DNA of 10,829 bases from Nitrosopumilales archaeon CG_4_9_14_0_2_um_filter_34_16 (lineage in GTDB: Archaea > Thermoproteota > Nitrososphaeria > Nitrososphaerales > Nitrosopumilaceae), in NCBI GenBank assembly GCA_002788515.1, contig PFRJ01000064.1:1-10829 (forward strand). Direction: 5' to 3'. Under the pieces are notes generated by a model. The model saw only the letters and a list, made by a program, of their open reading frames with translations. It searched no databases and had not been told where the DNA came from. The position numbers and the translations under genes are program-made. Shown here in pieces: positions 1 through 6,916 of the stretch (positions within the stretch are counted from its first letter, which is position 1; every line of letters begins with the position of its first letter).

Positions 1-54
1 CCCTTGGCTCACCGGTTATGAGCCGGTTACTCTACCAAGCTGAGTTACGGGCCC
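1..54 (-). tRNA. tRNA with CAU anticodon (elongator Met or Ile2), 3' part cut by window edge
   Basis: Reading the minus strand from position 54, the acceptor strand is GGGCCCG, followed by TA, a D-stem ACTC/GAGT and an anticodon arm ACCGG-CTCATAA-CCGGT. The seven-base loop places CAT at the anticodon. The variable region and the first T-stem bases (AAGGG side) are visible, then the gene leaves the window. The anticodon stem lacks the three consecutive G-C pairs of initiator tRNA and the acceptor does not start with A, so the initiator is unlikely. A CAU anticodon serves either elongator methionine or, after C34 modification to agmatidine, isoleucine AUA codons; the visible part does not decide between them. 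No intron is seen in the anticodon loop; the T-loop is out of view. Confidence 0.88.
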
Positions 55-78
55 CAAGCAGGTAAATTTTTTCTCAGG

Positions 79-85
79 TTTAAAA
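79..85 (-). promoter_or_regulatory. Probable TATA (box A) of the CAU tRNA
   Basis: On the minus strand this reads TTTTAAA, centred about 27 nt upstream of the first base of the tRNA at 54. That is the spacing expected for an archaeal TATA box to a tRNA start. The site lies in the 39-nt gap after the CADD-like gene, so the tRNA could have its own promoter and also receive read-through. Only sequence and spacing support this call. Confidence 0.45.
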
Positions 86-93
86 TGTTATGA

Positions 94-726
94 CTAACAA
101 TATTCTTCATAGCAGCTATCAAGCAACAAGTTCTGTGCAGAAATTGACTTGTCTGCAATTTCTATCAAGCTGTTAGAGTCCACTGAAGATTTCTCCAGAA
201 TGTTTCTCCAAGATGCGGCATGTCTTATGTCAGCTTCTGTATGAAGTTTAAAATATTCAGTGGCATTATCGCTTGTAATTCCATAGAATTCTGCCAATCC
301 ATCTAGCTTTGTTTGACTAATTTTTGGAATTTCTTTTTCAAAGGCATACATCGCACATGCTCCGCCATCAAATGTAGTCATCAATGAATTCAAGTCATAT
401 ACTGCTTTACGAGTTTTAGCTGTTCCAGAATATGAAAGGAGTTCATCTTCGGATATTCCAAGTTCGCCAGCAAAAGCAATCCAAGGTTTTACATGTTCAG
501 ACTCTTCTCGTTGATTTTCAACTAACTCATTAATTACAGAATCAGGGGATTTTTCGATTATAGGAGTCATAAAAGATGGAACCGCTTTTACAAGTTGAAA
601 ATATTCTTTAGAGTAACCTGCAAGAGATTCTTGTGTTAATTTTCCATCAGACCACATTTGGTAAAATGGGTGTTTTAGTAAACTTCTTTCCTCAATCATT
701 TCATCAATTTTTTTTATTATACTCAT
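94..726 (-). CDS. CADD/PqqC-like haem-oxygenase-fold metalloenzyme, probable p-aminobenzoate synthase
   Basis: The 210-residue soluble, mostly helical protein belongs to the TenA/PqqC/CADD superfamily. CADD of Chlamydia and its Nitrosomonas homologue are di-metal oxygenases that make p-aminobenzoate for folate by a self-sacrificing reaction on a tyrosine. Visible here are E130 (in FEKEIPK), H162, D166 and H169. Their spacing of 32, 4 and 3 matches the CADD ligands E142/H174/D178/H181 as I remember them. E70/E74 and H78 in the acidic stretch before VKPW could supply the other ligands, and K140 falls where CADD has an essential lysine. The early Y22 and Y42 are candidate sacrificial tyrosines. 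The start at 726 follows GGAGATGA on the minus strand, and the length is normal for the family. The gene is transcribed toward the CAU tRNA and away from tRNA-Glu. Older annotations would say PqqC or TenA, but no pqq or thiamine genes are next to it. The superfamily call is firm; the pABA role is inferred. Confidence 0.72.
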   Translation of the reverse strand: MSIIKKIDEMIEERSLLKHPFYQMWSDGKLTQESLAGYSKEYFQLVKAVPSFMTPIIEKSPDSVINELVENQREESEHVKPWIAFAGELGISEDELLSYSGTAKTRKAVYDLNSLMTTFDGGACAMYAFEKEIPKISQTKLDGLAEFYGITSDNATEYFKLHTEADIRHAASWRNILEKSSVDSNSLIEIADKSISAQNLLLDSCYEEYC

Positions 727-746
727 GAATCATCTCCAATATCGCC

Positions 747-752
747 AATAAA
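747..752 (-). promoter_or_regulatory. Probable TATA box of the CADD-like gene
   Basis: The minus strand reads TTTATT in the context AAAGATTTTTTTATTGG. It is centred 24 nt before the start codon at 726, which would give a leaderless or nearly leaderless mRNA. AAAGAT just upstream resembles a BRE. The GGAG close to the start codon argues for a short leader, so the exact start of transcription is open. Confidence 0.4.
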
Positions 753-780
753 AAAATCTTTGTGGTTTACAAAAGATTTT
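753..780. repeat. 9-bp perfect inverted repeat in the divergent promoter
   Basis: AAAATCTTT at 753-761 and AAAGATTTT at 772-780 are exact inverse complements around a 10-nt spacer. Each arm runs into a TATA-like run pointing outward (747-752 on minus, 777-782 on plus). The repeat may simply be two divergent BRE-TATA elements, or it may be a dimer-binding operator shared by both. A hairpin terminator is unlikely because no gene ends here. Confidence 0.55.
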
Positions 781-782
781 AT
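777..782 (+). promoter_or_regulatory. Probable TATA box of tRNA-Glu
   Basis: TTTTAT sits about 27 nt upstream of the first base of the mature tRNA at 807, with purine-rich AAAAGA (BRE-like) directly before it. Both spacing and order fit an archaeal promoter. The box overlaps the right arm of the inverted repeat. Confidence 0.45.
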
Positions 783-806
783 GGTCAAAATACAGAATTT
801 TCATGG

Positions 807-900
807 GTTCCAGTGGTGTAGACCGGTCAAGCATACTGCCCTTTCAAGGCAGTGATCCCGGGTTCAAAATCAAACGATGAAAATCCCGGCTGGAGCACCA
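807..900 (+). tRNA. tRNA-Glu(UUC) with encoded CCA and a 15-nt T-loop intron
   Basis: Acceptor strands 807-813 (GTTCCAG) and 890-896 (CTGGAGC) pair with one G-U, followed by discriminator A897 and an encoded CCA at 898-900. The D-stem is 816-819 with 831-834. The anticodon arm is CTGCC-CTTTCAA-GGCAG (836-852), giving anticodon TTC at 843-845 and hence glutamate. The T-stem is CCGGG 858-862 with CCCGG 885-889, but 22 nt separate its strands instead of 7. Removing 869-883 restores the canonical loop TTCAAAT. A tRNA scan that allows introns only at 37/38 would score this gene poorly or miss it. The prenyl synthase reading frame begins only 28-43 nt after the CCA, so co-transcription with tRNA end-processing is possible. 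Confidence 0.95.
869..883 (+). other. tRNA-Glu intron at position 59/60 (bulge-helix-bulge)
   Basis: The precursor can fold as: T-stem; a three-base bulge 882-884 on the 3' side; a four-base-pair helix TTCA 863-866 with TGAA 878-881; a three-base bulge 867-869 on the 5' side; then a two-base-pair inner stem 870-871/876-877 closing a four-base loop. The archaeal splicing endonuclease cuts after the second base of each bulge, i.e. 868|869 and 883|884, which excises exactly 15 nt. Sequence alone would allow four equivalent placements because of the A runs; the fold selects this one. Confidence 0.88.
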
Positions 901-903
901 AGA

Positions 904-911
904 TTTATTTA
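904..911 (+). promoter_or_regulatory. Possible TATA box of the prenyl synthase gene
   Basis: TTTATTTA lies just after the tRNA CCA. With usual spacing it would start transcription near 931-934, downstream of the TTG at 928 and about 10 nt before the TTG at 943. This is weak evidence that the later TTG is the true start. Read-through from tRNA-Glu is the alternative. Confidence 0.3.
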
Positions 912-942
912 CTAATGGAAAAGTTTTTTGATCAGGCTCATC

Positions 943-1794
943 TTGGACAGGAAAAATATCGAGATTAATCCTTTACTTGAAACATATGGAAAGTATATTG
1001 CAAGAATTGATCAAGCTTTAGAAGACGAGCTTTCAATATATTCAGAATCTGAGTTTATCGAGCCATTAAAGTATTCTTTAGACGGAGGCAAGCGAATTAG
1101 ACCCATTATTTTGAATTTAGCTGCTGAGAGTGTGGGTAAAATTGACGAAAACATACTTGCAGCATCATGTGCAGTAGAATTTCTACACATGGAATCAATC
1201 ATTCATGACGATATTATCGACAATGAGACAATGAGAAGACAAAAGGATCCATTTCATATCAAGTATGGGTACAACACTAGCGTGCTTACGGGGGATTTTG
1301 TTTTAGGGTTAATTCTTGCCATATCATCAAGATTAGACAATGCCAGGATAACAAAAGATTTGGCAACTACTGCAATGCTGATGAGCGAAGGAGAGATGAT
1401 CGAGAATAGATTGGAAAACAGTGAAGATGTCACATTTGATGATTATCTTAAAGTGATTGAATACAAAACAGCTACGGCATTTGAGGTTGCAGCTAGGGCA
1501 GGTGCAATCATTGCAAATGGAACAGAAGAACAAATTGAAGCATTGACTGAATATGGAAAAAACATTGGAATAGCATATCAAATCAGAGATGATTTGTTGG
1601 ATTGGAAAAATGAAGATAAGCTATTCAACCTACTAATCAAGAAAAGTTCCGATCCAAGAGATGTTTTCAATAAAATGGAAGAGTTGTTAAAAGAATATTC
1701 AGAAAAAGCAAGAGCTGGATTGAGAAAGATTCCAGATAATGATGCAAAGATGAATCTAGATAATTTAATTAAGTTTACTTCGTTTAAGGCATAA
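943..1794 (+). CDS. Short-form polyprenyl (geranylgeranyl-type) diphosphate synthase
   Basis: It is an all-helical trans-prenyltransferase that condenses isopentenyl diphosphate onto an allylic diphosphate, feeding archaeal ether lipids and possibly the menaquinone side chain. In the 283-residue form starting at TTG 943 one sees GGKRIRP at 48-54, the first Asp-rich motif DDIIDNETMRR at 89-99, the KT pair in EYKTATAFE (K175/T176), and the second Asp-rich motif DDLLD at 216-220. The DDxxD spacing has no two-residue insertion. Only about 63 residues follow DDLLD and the usual GKPxGxDxxEGKxTLP stretch is absent, so the protein is about 40-50 residues shorter than typical. No ATG is available in frame before the motifs. 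TTG 928 would add five residues; 943 is preferred for the -MDRKN- start and the promoter position. Product chain length cannot be read from the sequence. The 3' end overlaps nuoN. Confidence 0.85.
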   Translation: MDRKNIEINPLLETYGKYIARIDQALEDELSIYSESEFIEPLKYSLDGGKRIRPIILNLAAESVGKIDENILAASCAVEFLHMESIIHDDIIDNETMRRQKDPFHIKYGYNTSVLTGDFVLGLILAISSRLDNARITKDLATTAMLMSEGEMIENRLENSEDVTFDDYLKVIEYKTATAFEVAARAGAIIANGTEEQIEALTEYGKNIGIAYQIRDDLLDWKNEDKLFNLLIKKSSDPRDVFNKMEELLKEYSEKARAGLRKIPDNDAKMNLDNLIKFTSFKA

Positions 1795-3268
1795 GGCCTA
1801 AACTAATTACTGGTGTTGCAAATTCTACAAATTTGAGCAATGGTTCTGGATATACACCAAATCCTACCAAGAATATTGTTGAGAAAATCATTACAGCGAT
1901 AATAGATTTTGGTTCTGCAATTCTCTTTTCAGTTTCACCCTCAAAGTACATCTTTCTTGTAAGCCAACCATAGTAAGCAAGGGATAATGCACTGTTAAGC
2001 ACGCCTGCAATTGCAAGCCATGGTGCCCACCACAATGTAGAACTTGCATCTAATGCACTACCAAATAACATCAATTTACTCCAGAATCCTGAAAGTGGTG
2101 GTACACCAGCCAAGGCAAATAGTGCGATTACTAAACCTAATGCAGTGATAGGCATTCTTCTTCCTAGTCCTTGAAGTTTGTCAATGTGGGTTACAGCAAG
2201 TGTTGTAACAATGCCTGCAATTGCAATAAATGCGGCACCTTTCATTACTGCGTGATTCATAATTTGATACAAAGAACCTTGTAATCCAAGAGAACTGTGT
2301 GGTGCAACTGCAAGTCCAATCAAAATGTATCCGGCATGTGCGATACTTGAATATGCCAACATGCGAGAGATGTTCTTTTGCATGATTGCGGCAACATTTC
2401 CAATTGTCATAGTCATTACTGCAATGATTCCAAGAGCCAATGTCCAATCAAGATTAAGAACCACCATTCCAAGAACAACAATTCTAATTGTTGCGGCAAA
2501 TCCTGCTTTCTTTGTTGCAGCAGCTAATAATGCAGTGATGGTTGGAGGAGCTCCGTCATAGGTATCTGGAAGCCATTGATGGAATGGTACTAGTCCCATT
2601 TTGAATCCAAATCCTGCAATAAACATACCTACAGAAAGTAGTGCCAGAGGCAATAATGAAGGATCAAGTGTTGAATAACCTTGAATTACTTCCCCAATGT
2701 TTGTAGAACCTGTTAATCCATAAGAAATTGAAATTCCATAAACAATGATTGCAGATGACAACGCACCAAATAAGAAATATTTCAAAGCGGCTTCATTTGA
2801 GCTTGGATTCTTTTTCATGTAACCAACCAAAATGTATGTTGGAATACTCATGAGTTCCCATGCAACAAATAACATTACTAAATCTGTAGAATATGCAACT
2901 AGAACCATACCAATAGTCGCAAGTAAGATTAACGAATAGTAAACAGCAGGAGAATTATGTTTTCTCATATAGTTAAAAGAGCCAACAGTGGTGAAGATAG
3001 CAACAATCAACATTGCGATTGCAAAGAACCCACCAAATGCATCATCTACAATAACATCATCAGAGAAAAGAGCAGATGCTGCGATATGATCATTGAGGAA
3101 TTGGTATCCAACATAACCCATAGATACAATTAGTGCTGCAAATGCAATTACAGCATAAAATGAATTGGAGCCTTGTTCTTTTCTTGCAATGCTGATTATT
3201 GGAAGAAGAACTCCAACAGTTCCTAGAATTGCAATTAATACCAATGGAGTTGAAGTAATTTCTAACAT
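1784..3268 (-). CDS. nuoN: Complex I proton-pumping subunit N
   Basis: The 494-residue multi-spanning membrane protein is of the antiporter-like NuoL/M/N family and sits next to NuoJ/K in assembled complex I. The charged residues of the central proton path are present: E138 on the fifth helix (FVAWELMSIP), K223 on the seventh (GFKMGLVPFHQWLPD), K253/K254 on the eighth, K343 on the tenth (NHAVMKGAAF) and K398 on the twelfth (GFWSKLMLF). The DTYDGAPPTITALLAA loop and SSIAHAGYIL are typical of NuoN. It is the last gene of the operon, 12 nt after nuoL. The start is supported by GGAG 12 nt upstream of the ATG at 3268. Its stop codon lies inside the end of the convergent prenyl synthase gene, and no separate terminator is visible. 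Confidence 0.95.
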   Translation of the reverse strand: MLEITSTPLVLIAILGTVGVLLPIISIARKEQGSNSFYAVIAFAALIVSMGYVGYQFLNDHIAASALFSDDVIVDDAFGGFFAIAMLIVAIFTTVGSFNYMRKHNSPAVYYSLILLATIGMVLVAYSTDLVMLFVAWELMSIPTYILVGYMKKNPSSNEAALKYFLFGALSSAIIVYGISISYGLTGSTNIGEVIQGYSTLDPSLLPLALLSVGMFIAGFGFKMGLVPFHQWLPDTYDGAPPTITALLAAATKKAGFAATIRIVVLGMVVLNLDWTLALGIIAVMTMTIGNVAAIMQKNISRMLAYSSIAHAGYILIGLAVAPHSSLGLQGSLYQIMNHAVMKGAAFIAIAGIVTTLAVTHIDKLQGLGRRMPITALGLVIALFALAGVPPLSGFWSKLMLFGSALDASSTLWWAPWLAIAGVLNSALSLAYYGWLTRKMYFEGETEKRIAEPKSIIAVMIFSTIFLVGFGVYPEPLLKFVEFATPVISLGLMP

Positions 3269-3280
3269 TTCATCATTCTC

Positions 3281-5359
3281 CTATATCAACAATATCAGAA
3301 CTACGAATAGTAATCCTGCTCCAAATACAAATAGATATGATTGTGAAACACCAGATTGAGTTCCTTGAATGACTCTAGCACTCCATCCAACTGCTTTTTG
3401 AACTCCAGCATTCATACCGTAATCAATAGCAGTCTTTTCAAAGTATCGAAATACTCCTCTTGCCAACCATAGTGGTGCCACCACAAAACACCAATAGATT
3501 ATGGCGTTTAGATACCATCTGTTTAAGATAACTTTGTGAATTGAGTAAAAGAAGATATTTGAATTAACAAATTTCACAGGATCTACCCACCTTCCAATAT
3601 AGAAGATGTAGCCTAGTCCGATACCTGTAGCAAATGCTACTAGTGATGAACCAAGTGCAACCGGATTGAGCCCTTGCAAGAATTCCGGTAAGATTGATGC
3701 TTCAGATGATACATGCTCAGTGTAAATACCAAATGAATGTTCAAGATATTCAGTAAACAAATGGTGTAGTCCTTCTTCTGTAGACAATCCAATAAGACCA
3801 ATGCCGATTGTAAGTACTGCAAGAATGCCATATGGAACCCACATTGATAGTGAAGCTTCGTGAATGTGATGTCCTTCTTCTTCCATCTTTTCGATGTGTT
3901 TGCTCTTCTTTCCAAAGAAGACCAATCCAATCATTCTTGTTGTATAGAATGCAGTGATAACTGCAGTTAGTACAGCGATTACATAAAGTGGTAAAGCCCA
4001 TTCATTTCCAGATGTATATACTGCTGCAAATATTGCATCCTTACTCCAGAAACCTGTTGTGATAAATGGTGCACCCATCAGACCAAGACCTGCTGCCCAC
4101 ATGAATGCATAAGTTTTCTTCATATGTTTTCTCAATCCACCCATATCGCTCATGAATCGAGAACCAACAATGTGTAACAATGAACCTGCTGCCATGAATA
4201 ATGAAGCTTTGAACATTGCGTGAGAAATTAAATGGAAAAATCCTGCTGTATAACCATCAACATATTGATGAGATAGTCCTGCAACGCCCAAGGCCATCAT
4301 CATGTAACCGATTTGAGAGCCAGTAGAATATGCAAGAACTTTCTTAATTTCATTATTAACCATACCTTGTGTTGCAAGCAATAATGCAGTAATTGCACCA
4401 ACCCAGGCAACAATCTCAAAGAATTGATCAGCCATAATTCCTGCAGCAGCTAAAGCAAATACAAGTGGACCAATTCTTGCAACCAAGAATACACCTGCTT
4501 TTACCATTGTTGCTGCATGAATCAATGCAGAAACTGCAGTTGGACCAGTCATTGCTTCTAAGAGCCATTCATTTAGTGGGAATTGTGCTGACTTTCCTAT
4601 AGCACCGCCAAACAGTAAAACAAATGCAGGAACTAGCAATCCCTGAGCAGCCATCGTAGTTGCCCATTCAGTTTCGTGCATTAGTTCTTTGAATCCAAAT
4701 GTACCTGCAAACAAGAATATCAAAAGCATACCAGCAATCATCATCACATCACCGACTTTGGTCATGATGAATGCCTTCATTCCAGCATGTGTTGGAGCAT
4801 AGTAATCTAACATTCCAAGAACTGTACGTCCTTCAACACCAACGTGATCTTTCTTTTTATCGCGATACCAAAAGCTAATCAGAGCATATGATGCAAGACC
4901 CACACCTTCCCAACCAAAGAAGACTTGGAGCAAGTTATCAGATAGTACAATTAACTGCATGGAACCAATAAAGAACATCATCCAGAACCAGAATCTTGTA
5001 ATGTCTTTGTCACCTTTCATGTAACCAGTACTGTAAATCATGATGAGGAATGAAATCCAACCAACCACATTGGCCATTATTACTGATAATGGGTCAGCTA
5101 AGACACCGCCTTTCAGACCAATTGCTTCAATCCACATGATTTGCTTGTGAATTTCATGACCTTCAAGTGCCATTGGCAATAATGATGCTGCAGATAATGC
5201 ACTCATCAAAGCAAATCCTACTGCAACATAACCAGTTGCATTCTTTGATATTTTACCAACTCCTGGCATAATCAAAGCTGCTGCAAATGGAAGAATCCAA
5301 ACAAGCCATGCACTTAATGAACTTGCTTCAAATGGTAATCCGATAGCTTCTGTTGCCAT
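3281..5359 (-). CDS. nuoL: Complex I proton-pumping subunit L with lateral helix
   Basis: The 692-residue protein is the distal antiporter-like subunit of the membrane arm. Identification rests on FFGWEGVGLASYALI around 147-161 (E151, fifth helix), K256 (GGAIGKSAQFPLNEWL, seventh), SALIHAATMVKAGVFLVARI at 277-296 with H281, K384 in HAMFKASLF (tenth) and K440 in GFWSKDAIF (twelfth). K287 stands where the bacterial sequence I recall has threonine. A long amphipathic stretch after about 590 and a final hydrophobic helix (675-692) match the lateral arm that runs along the membrane domain. The length exceeds the about 610 residues of the E. coli protein, mostly through polar loops near 485-500 and 525-565. 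It follows nuoM after a 3-nt gap, with GGGAG upstream of the ATG. Confidence 0.96.
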   Translation of the reverse strand: MATEAIGLPFEASSLSAWLVWILPFAAALIMPGVGKISKNATGYVAVGFALMSALSAASLLPMALEGHEIHKQIMWIEAIGLKGGVLADPLSVIMANVVGWISFLIMIYSTGYMKGDKDITRFWFWMMFFIGSMQLIVLSDNLLQVFFGWEGVGLASYALISFWYRDKKKDHVGVEGRTVLGMLDYYAPTHAGMKAFIMTKVGDVMMIAGMLLIFLFAGTFGFKELMHETEWATTMAAQGLLVPAFVLLFGGAIGKSAQFPLNEWLLEAMTGPTAVSALIHAATMVKAGVFLVARIGPLVFALAAAGIMADQFFEIVAWVGAITALLLATQGMVNNEIKKVLAYSTGSQIGYMMMALGVAGLSHQYVDGYTAGFFHLISHAMFKASLFMAAGSLLHIVGSRFMSDMGGLRKHMKKTYAFMWAAGLGLMGAPFITTGFWSKDAIFAAVYTSGNEWALPLYVIAVLTAVITAFYTTRMIGLVFFGKKSKHIEKMEEEGHHIHEASLSMWVPYGILAVLTIGIGLIGLSTEEGLHHLFTEYLEHSFGIYTEHVSSEASILPEFLQGLNPVALGSSLVAFATGIGLGYIFYIGRWVDPVKFVNSNIFFYSIHKVILNRWYLNAIIYWCFVVAPLWLARGVFRYFEKTAIDYGMNAGVQKAVGWSARVIQGTQSGVSQSYLFVFGAGLLFVVLILLI

Positions 5360-5362
5360 AAT

Positions 5363-6916
5363 CTAAACTCCCAACACTCCATTCATGTATGGAATAATTG
5401 TTTTCAAGAAAATATCTGGATAAATTCCAACCACGATTGAAAATCCTGCCAATACCATCATTGGTGCAGTCATGTACCAACTTCCTTCTTTCACATTTTC
5501 AAGATGTTCTGGAGTTTTTCCAAAGAACACACGTTTTAGCATCCAAAGCATGTAAGACATTGTAAGTACAGTTGCAACAAGACCTAAACCAAATGTTACT
5601 GCTCGAAGTGTTGAACCTTCTTCAATAGCAGTTTCTAATGCACCGTAAAAGAGAATCCACTCACCCATGAAGCCACTTGTTGGAGGAACTCCCATGATTG
5701 TTAATGCGCCAATAACGGCACATGTTGCAGTGATTGGCATCTTTCCTGCCAATCCTCCTAATTTGGAAATGCTTCTTGTTCCAACTTTAACAATGACAAC
5801 ACCAGCCATCATGAAGAGAATACCTTTTCCAATCCCGTGTGTGATATACATCATCTCTGCACCAGAAAGACCAAGTACAGACATTGAGCCGATTCCAAAC
5901 AAAAGATATCCCATCTGACTTATACTAGAATAAGCAAGTAGGCGTTTCAAATCATCTTGCATCAGTGCCATTGCACCACCATAAATCATTGTAACAAGAC
6001 CCCAGATATGGAACCAAATAGATAGTTCTGCAAATGTTAATGGCAAAAATTCTACAATTAATCTGAAAATACCATAAGCTCCGATTCCGATCATTGCTGG
6101 AGATAACAATGCACTGATTGGCGTAGGTGCTGAACCGTGGACGTATGGTAGCCAAACATGGAACAGAAAGACTGCCAGTTTAACACCTAGTCCAATTGAA
6201 ATAGCAACAGCAGAATACATTGCAATATCTGCTGGAATTTCAGATTCTTTGATATCGGCAAAGTCAAAACTCCCAAGGGTCAAACCAATCATCAAAAATC
6301 CTAATAGTAAAACTACTGCACCTGCATGAGTCCAAAACAAGAACATTAAACCAATCTTTCTTCTTGGACCGTCACCCCAAAGAGCAACCAAAAAGAAACC
6401 AGGAATCAACATCACCTCAAAGAAGATATAAAATTCAATCAGATTAGTTGCAAGAACTGTTCCAAGCATTCCCATTGCAAATACAAGATACAGTGCAAAG
6501 TAAAGTCCAGATTTGGCATTTACATAATTTGAAAGAGATGATGATTCTACGATTGAAGTCTGTCCAGTTCCAGAGTGCACAATTTTTTGTTCTTCTTCAA
6601 ATTGTTCATGGAATTTGTGAATCATGTATGGCTTTGAGTAAAGTGCCAAGATTGTAGATAGCACATAGATGATGATTGCAAATGGTGATGCTAATCCATC
6701 TAAGAGGAAACCAAACTCACCAAACTGTTCAGTCCATGGATAATGCTCCTCGACAGTTCCAGATAGTGCGGCATTAATTACAAGAATTGTAGTATACAGC
6801 AGAATTGCAAATGTAAACCACATTGCAGGAGTTGGCCCTACTTTTCTACCAATAATGTATGCTACTGGTGATAAAAGTAATGGCAAGAAAACTGCCTGTA
6901 ATAACGCATACTCCAT
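5363..6916 (-). CDS. nuoM: Complex I proton-pumping subunit M
   Basis: The 517-residue antiporter-like subunit lies between L and N in the membrane arm. FFEVMLIPGFFLVALWGDG (165-183, E167) is the NuoM fifth-helix signature; K246 is on the seventh helix and E419 (GFMGEWILF) replaces the lysine of L and N on the twelfth, as expected for M. The eighth helix is odd: in SPAMIGIGAYG the place of the E. coli lysine is taken by G277, while the tenth helix has K364 (THGIGKGILF). A polar insert of about 30 residues (102-133) separates two early helices. The start codon overlaps the nuoK stop by one base, and AGGAG/AAAGG precede it. M comes before L here, the reverse of the common bacterial order. Confidence 0.96.
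   Translation of the reverse strand: MEYALLQAVFLPLLLSPVAYIIGRKVGPTPAMWFTFAILLYTTILVINAALSGTVEEHYPWTEQFGEFGFLLDGLASPFAIIIYVLSTILALYSKPYMIHKFHEQFEEEQKIVHSGTGQTSIVESSSLSNYVNAKSGLYFALYLVFAMGMLGTVLATNLIEFYIFFEVMLIPGFFLVALWGDGPRRKIGLMFLFWTHAGAVVLLLGFLMIGLTLGSFDFADIKESEIPADIAMYSAVAISIGLGVKLAVFLFHVWLPYVHGSAPTPISALLSPAMIGIGAYGIFRLIVEFLPLTFAELSIWFHIWGLVTMIYGGAMALMQDDLKRLLAYSSISQMGYLLFGIGSMSVLGLSGAEMMYITHGIGKGILFMMAGVVIVKVGTRSISKLGGLAGKMPITATCAVIGALTIMGVPPTSGFMGEWILFYGALETAIEEGSTLRAVTFGLGLVATVLTMSYMLWMLKRVFFGKTPEHLENVKEGSWYMTAPMMVLAGFSIVVGIYPDIFLKTIIPYMNGVLGV

Noticed and set aside
753..780. Hairpin terminator
   Set aside because: No gene ends toward this site; both flanking genes start here, so promoter symmetry explains it better.
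797..884. 8-nt complementarity between the tRNA-Glu leader (797-804) and the intron end (877-884)
   Set aside because: Short and AT-rich, does not extend on either side, and would compete with the well-formed bulge-helix-bulge; likely chance.
914..967. Short ATG frame of 17 codons overlapping the start of the prenyl synthase gene
   Set aside because: It is out of frame with the enzyme, the peptide is not recognisable, and it has no clear ribosome binding site. A frameshift joining it to the enzyme is not supported because the enzyme frame is open before 943.
1333..1581. Open frame on the minus strand inside the prenyl synthase gene, Cys/Phe/Ile-rich
   Set aside because: It is fully antisense to a well-supported enzyme and has the low-complexity composition typical of a shadow frame.
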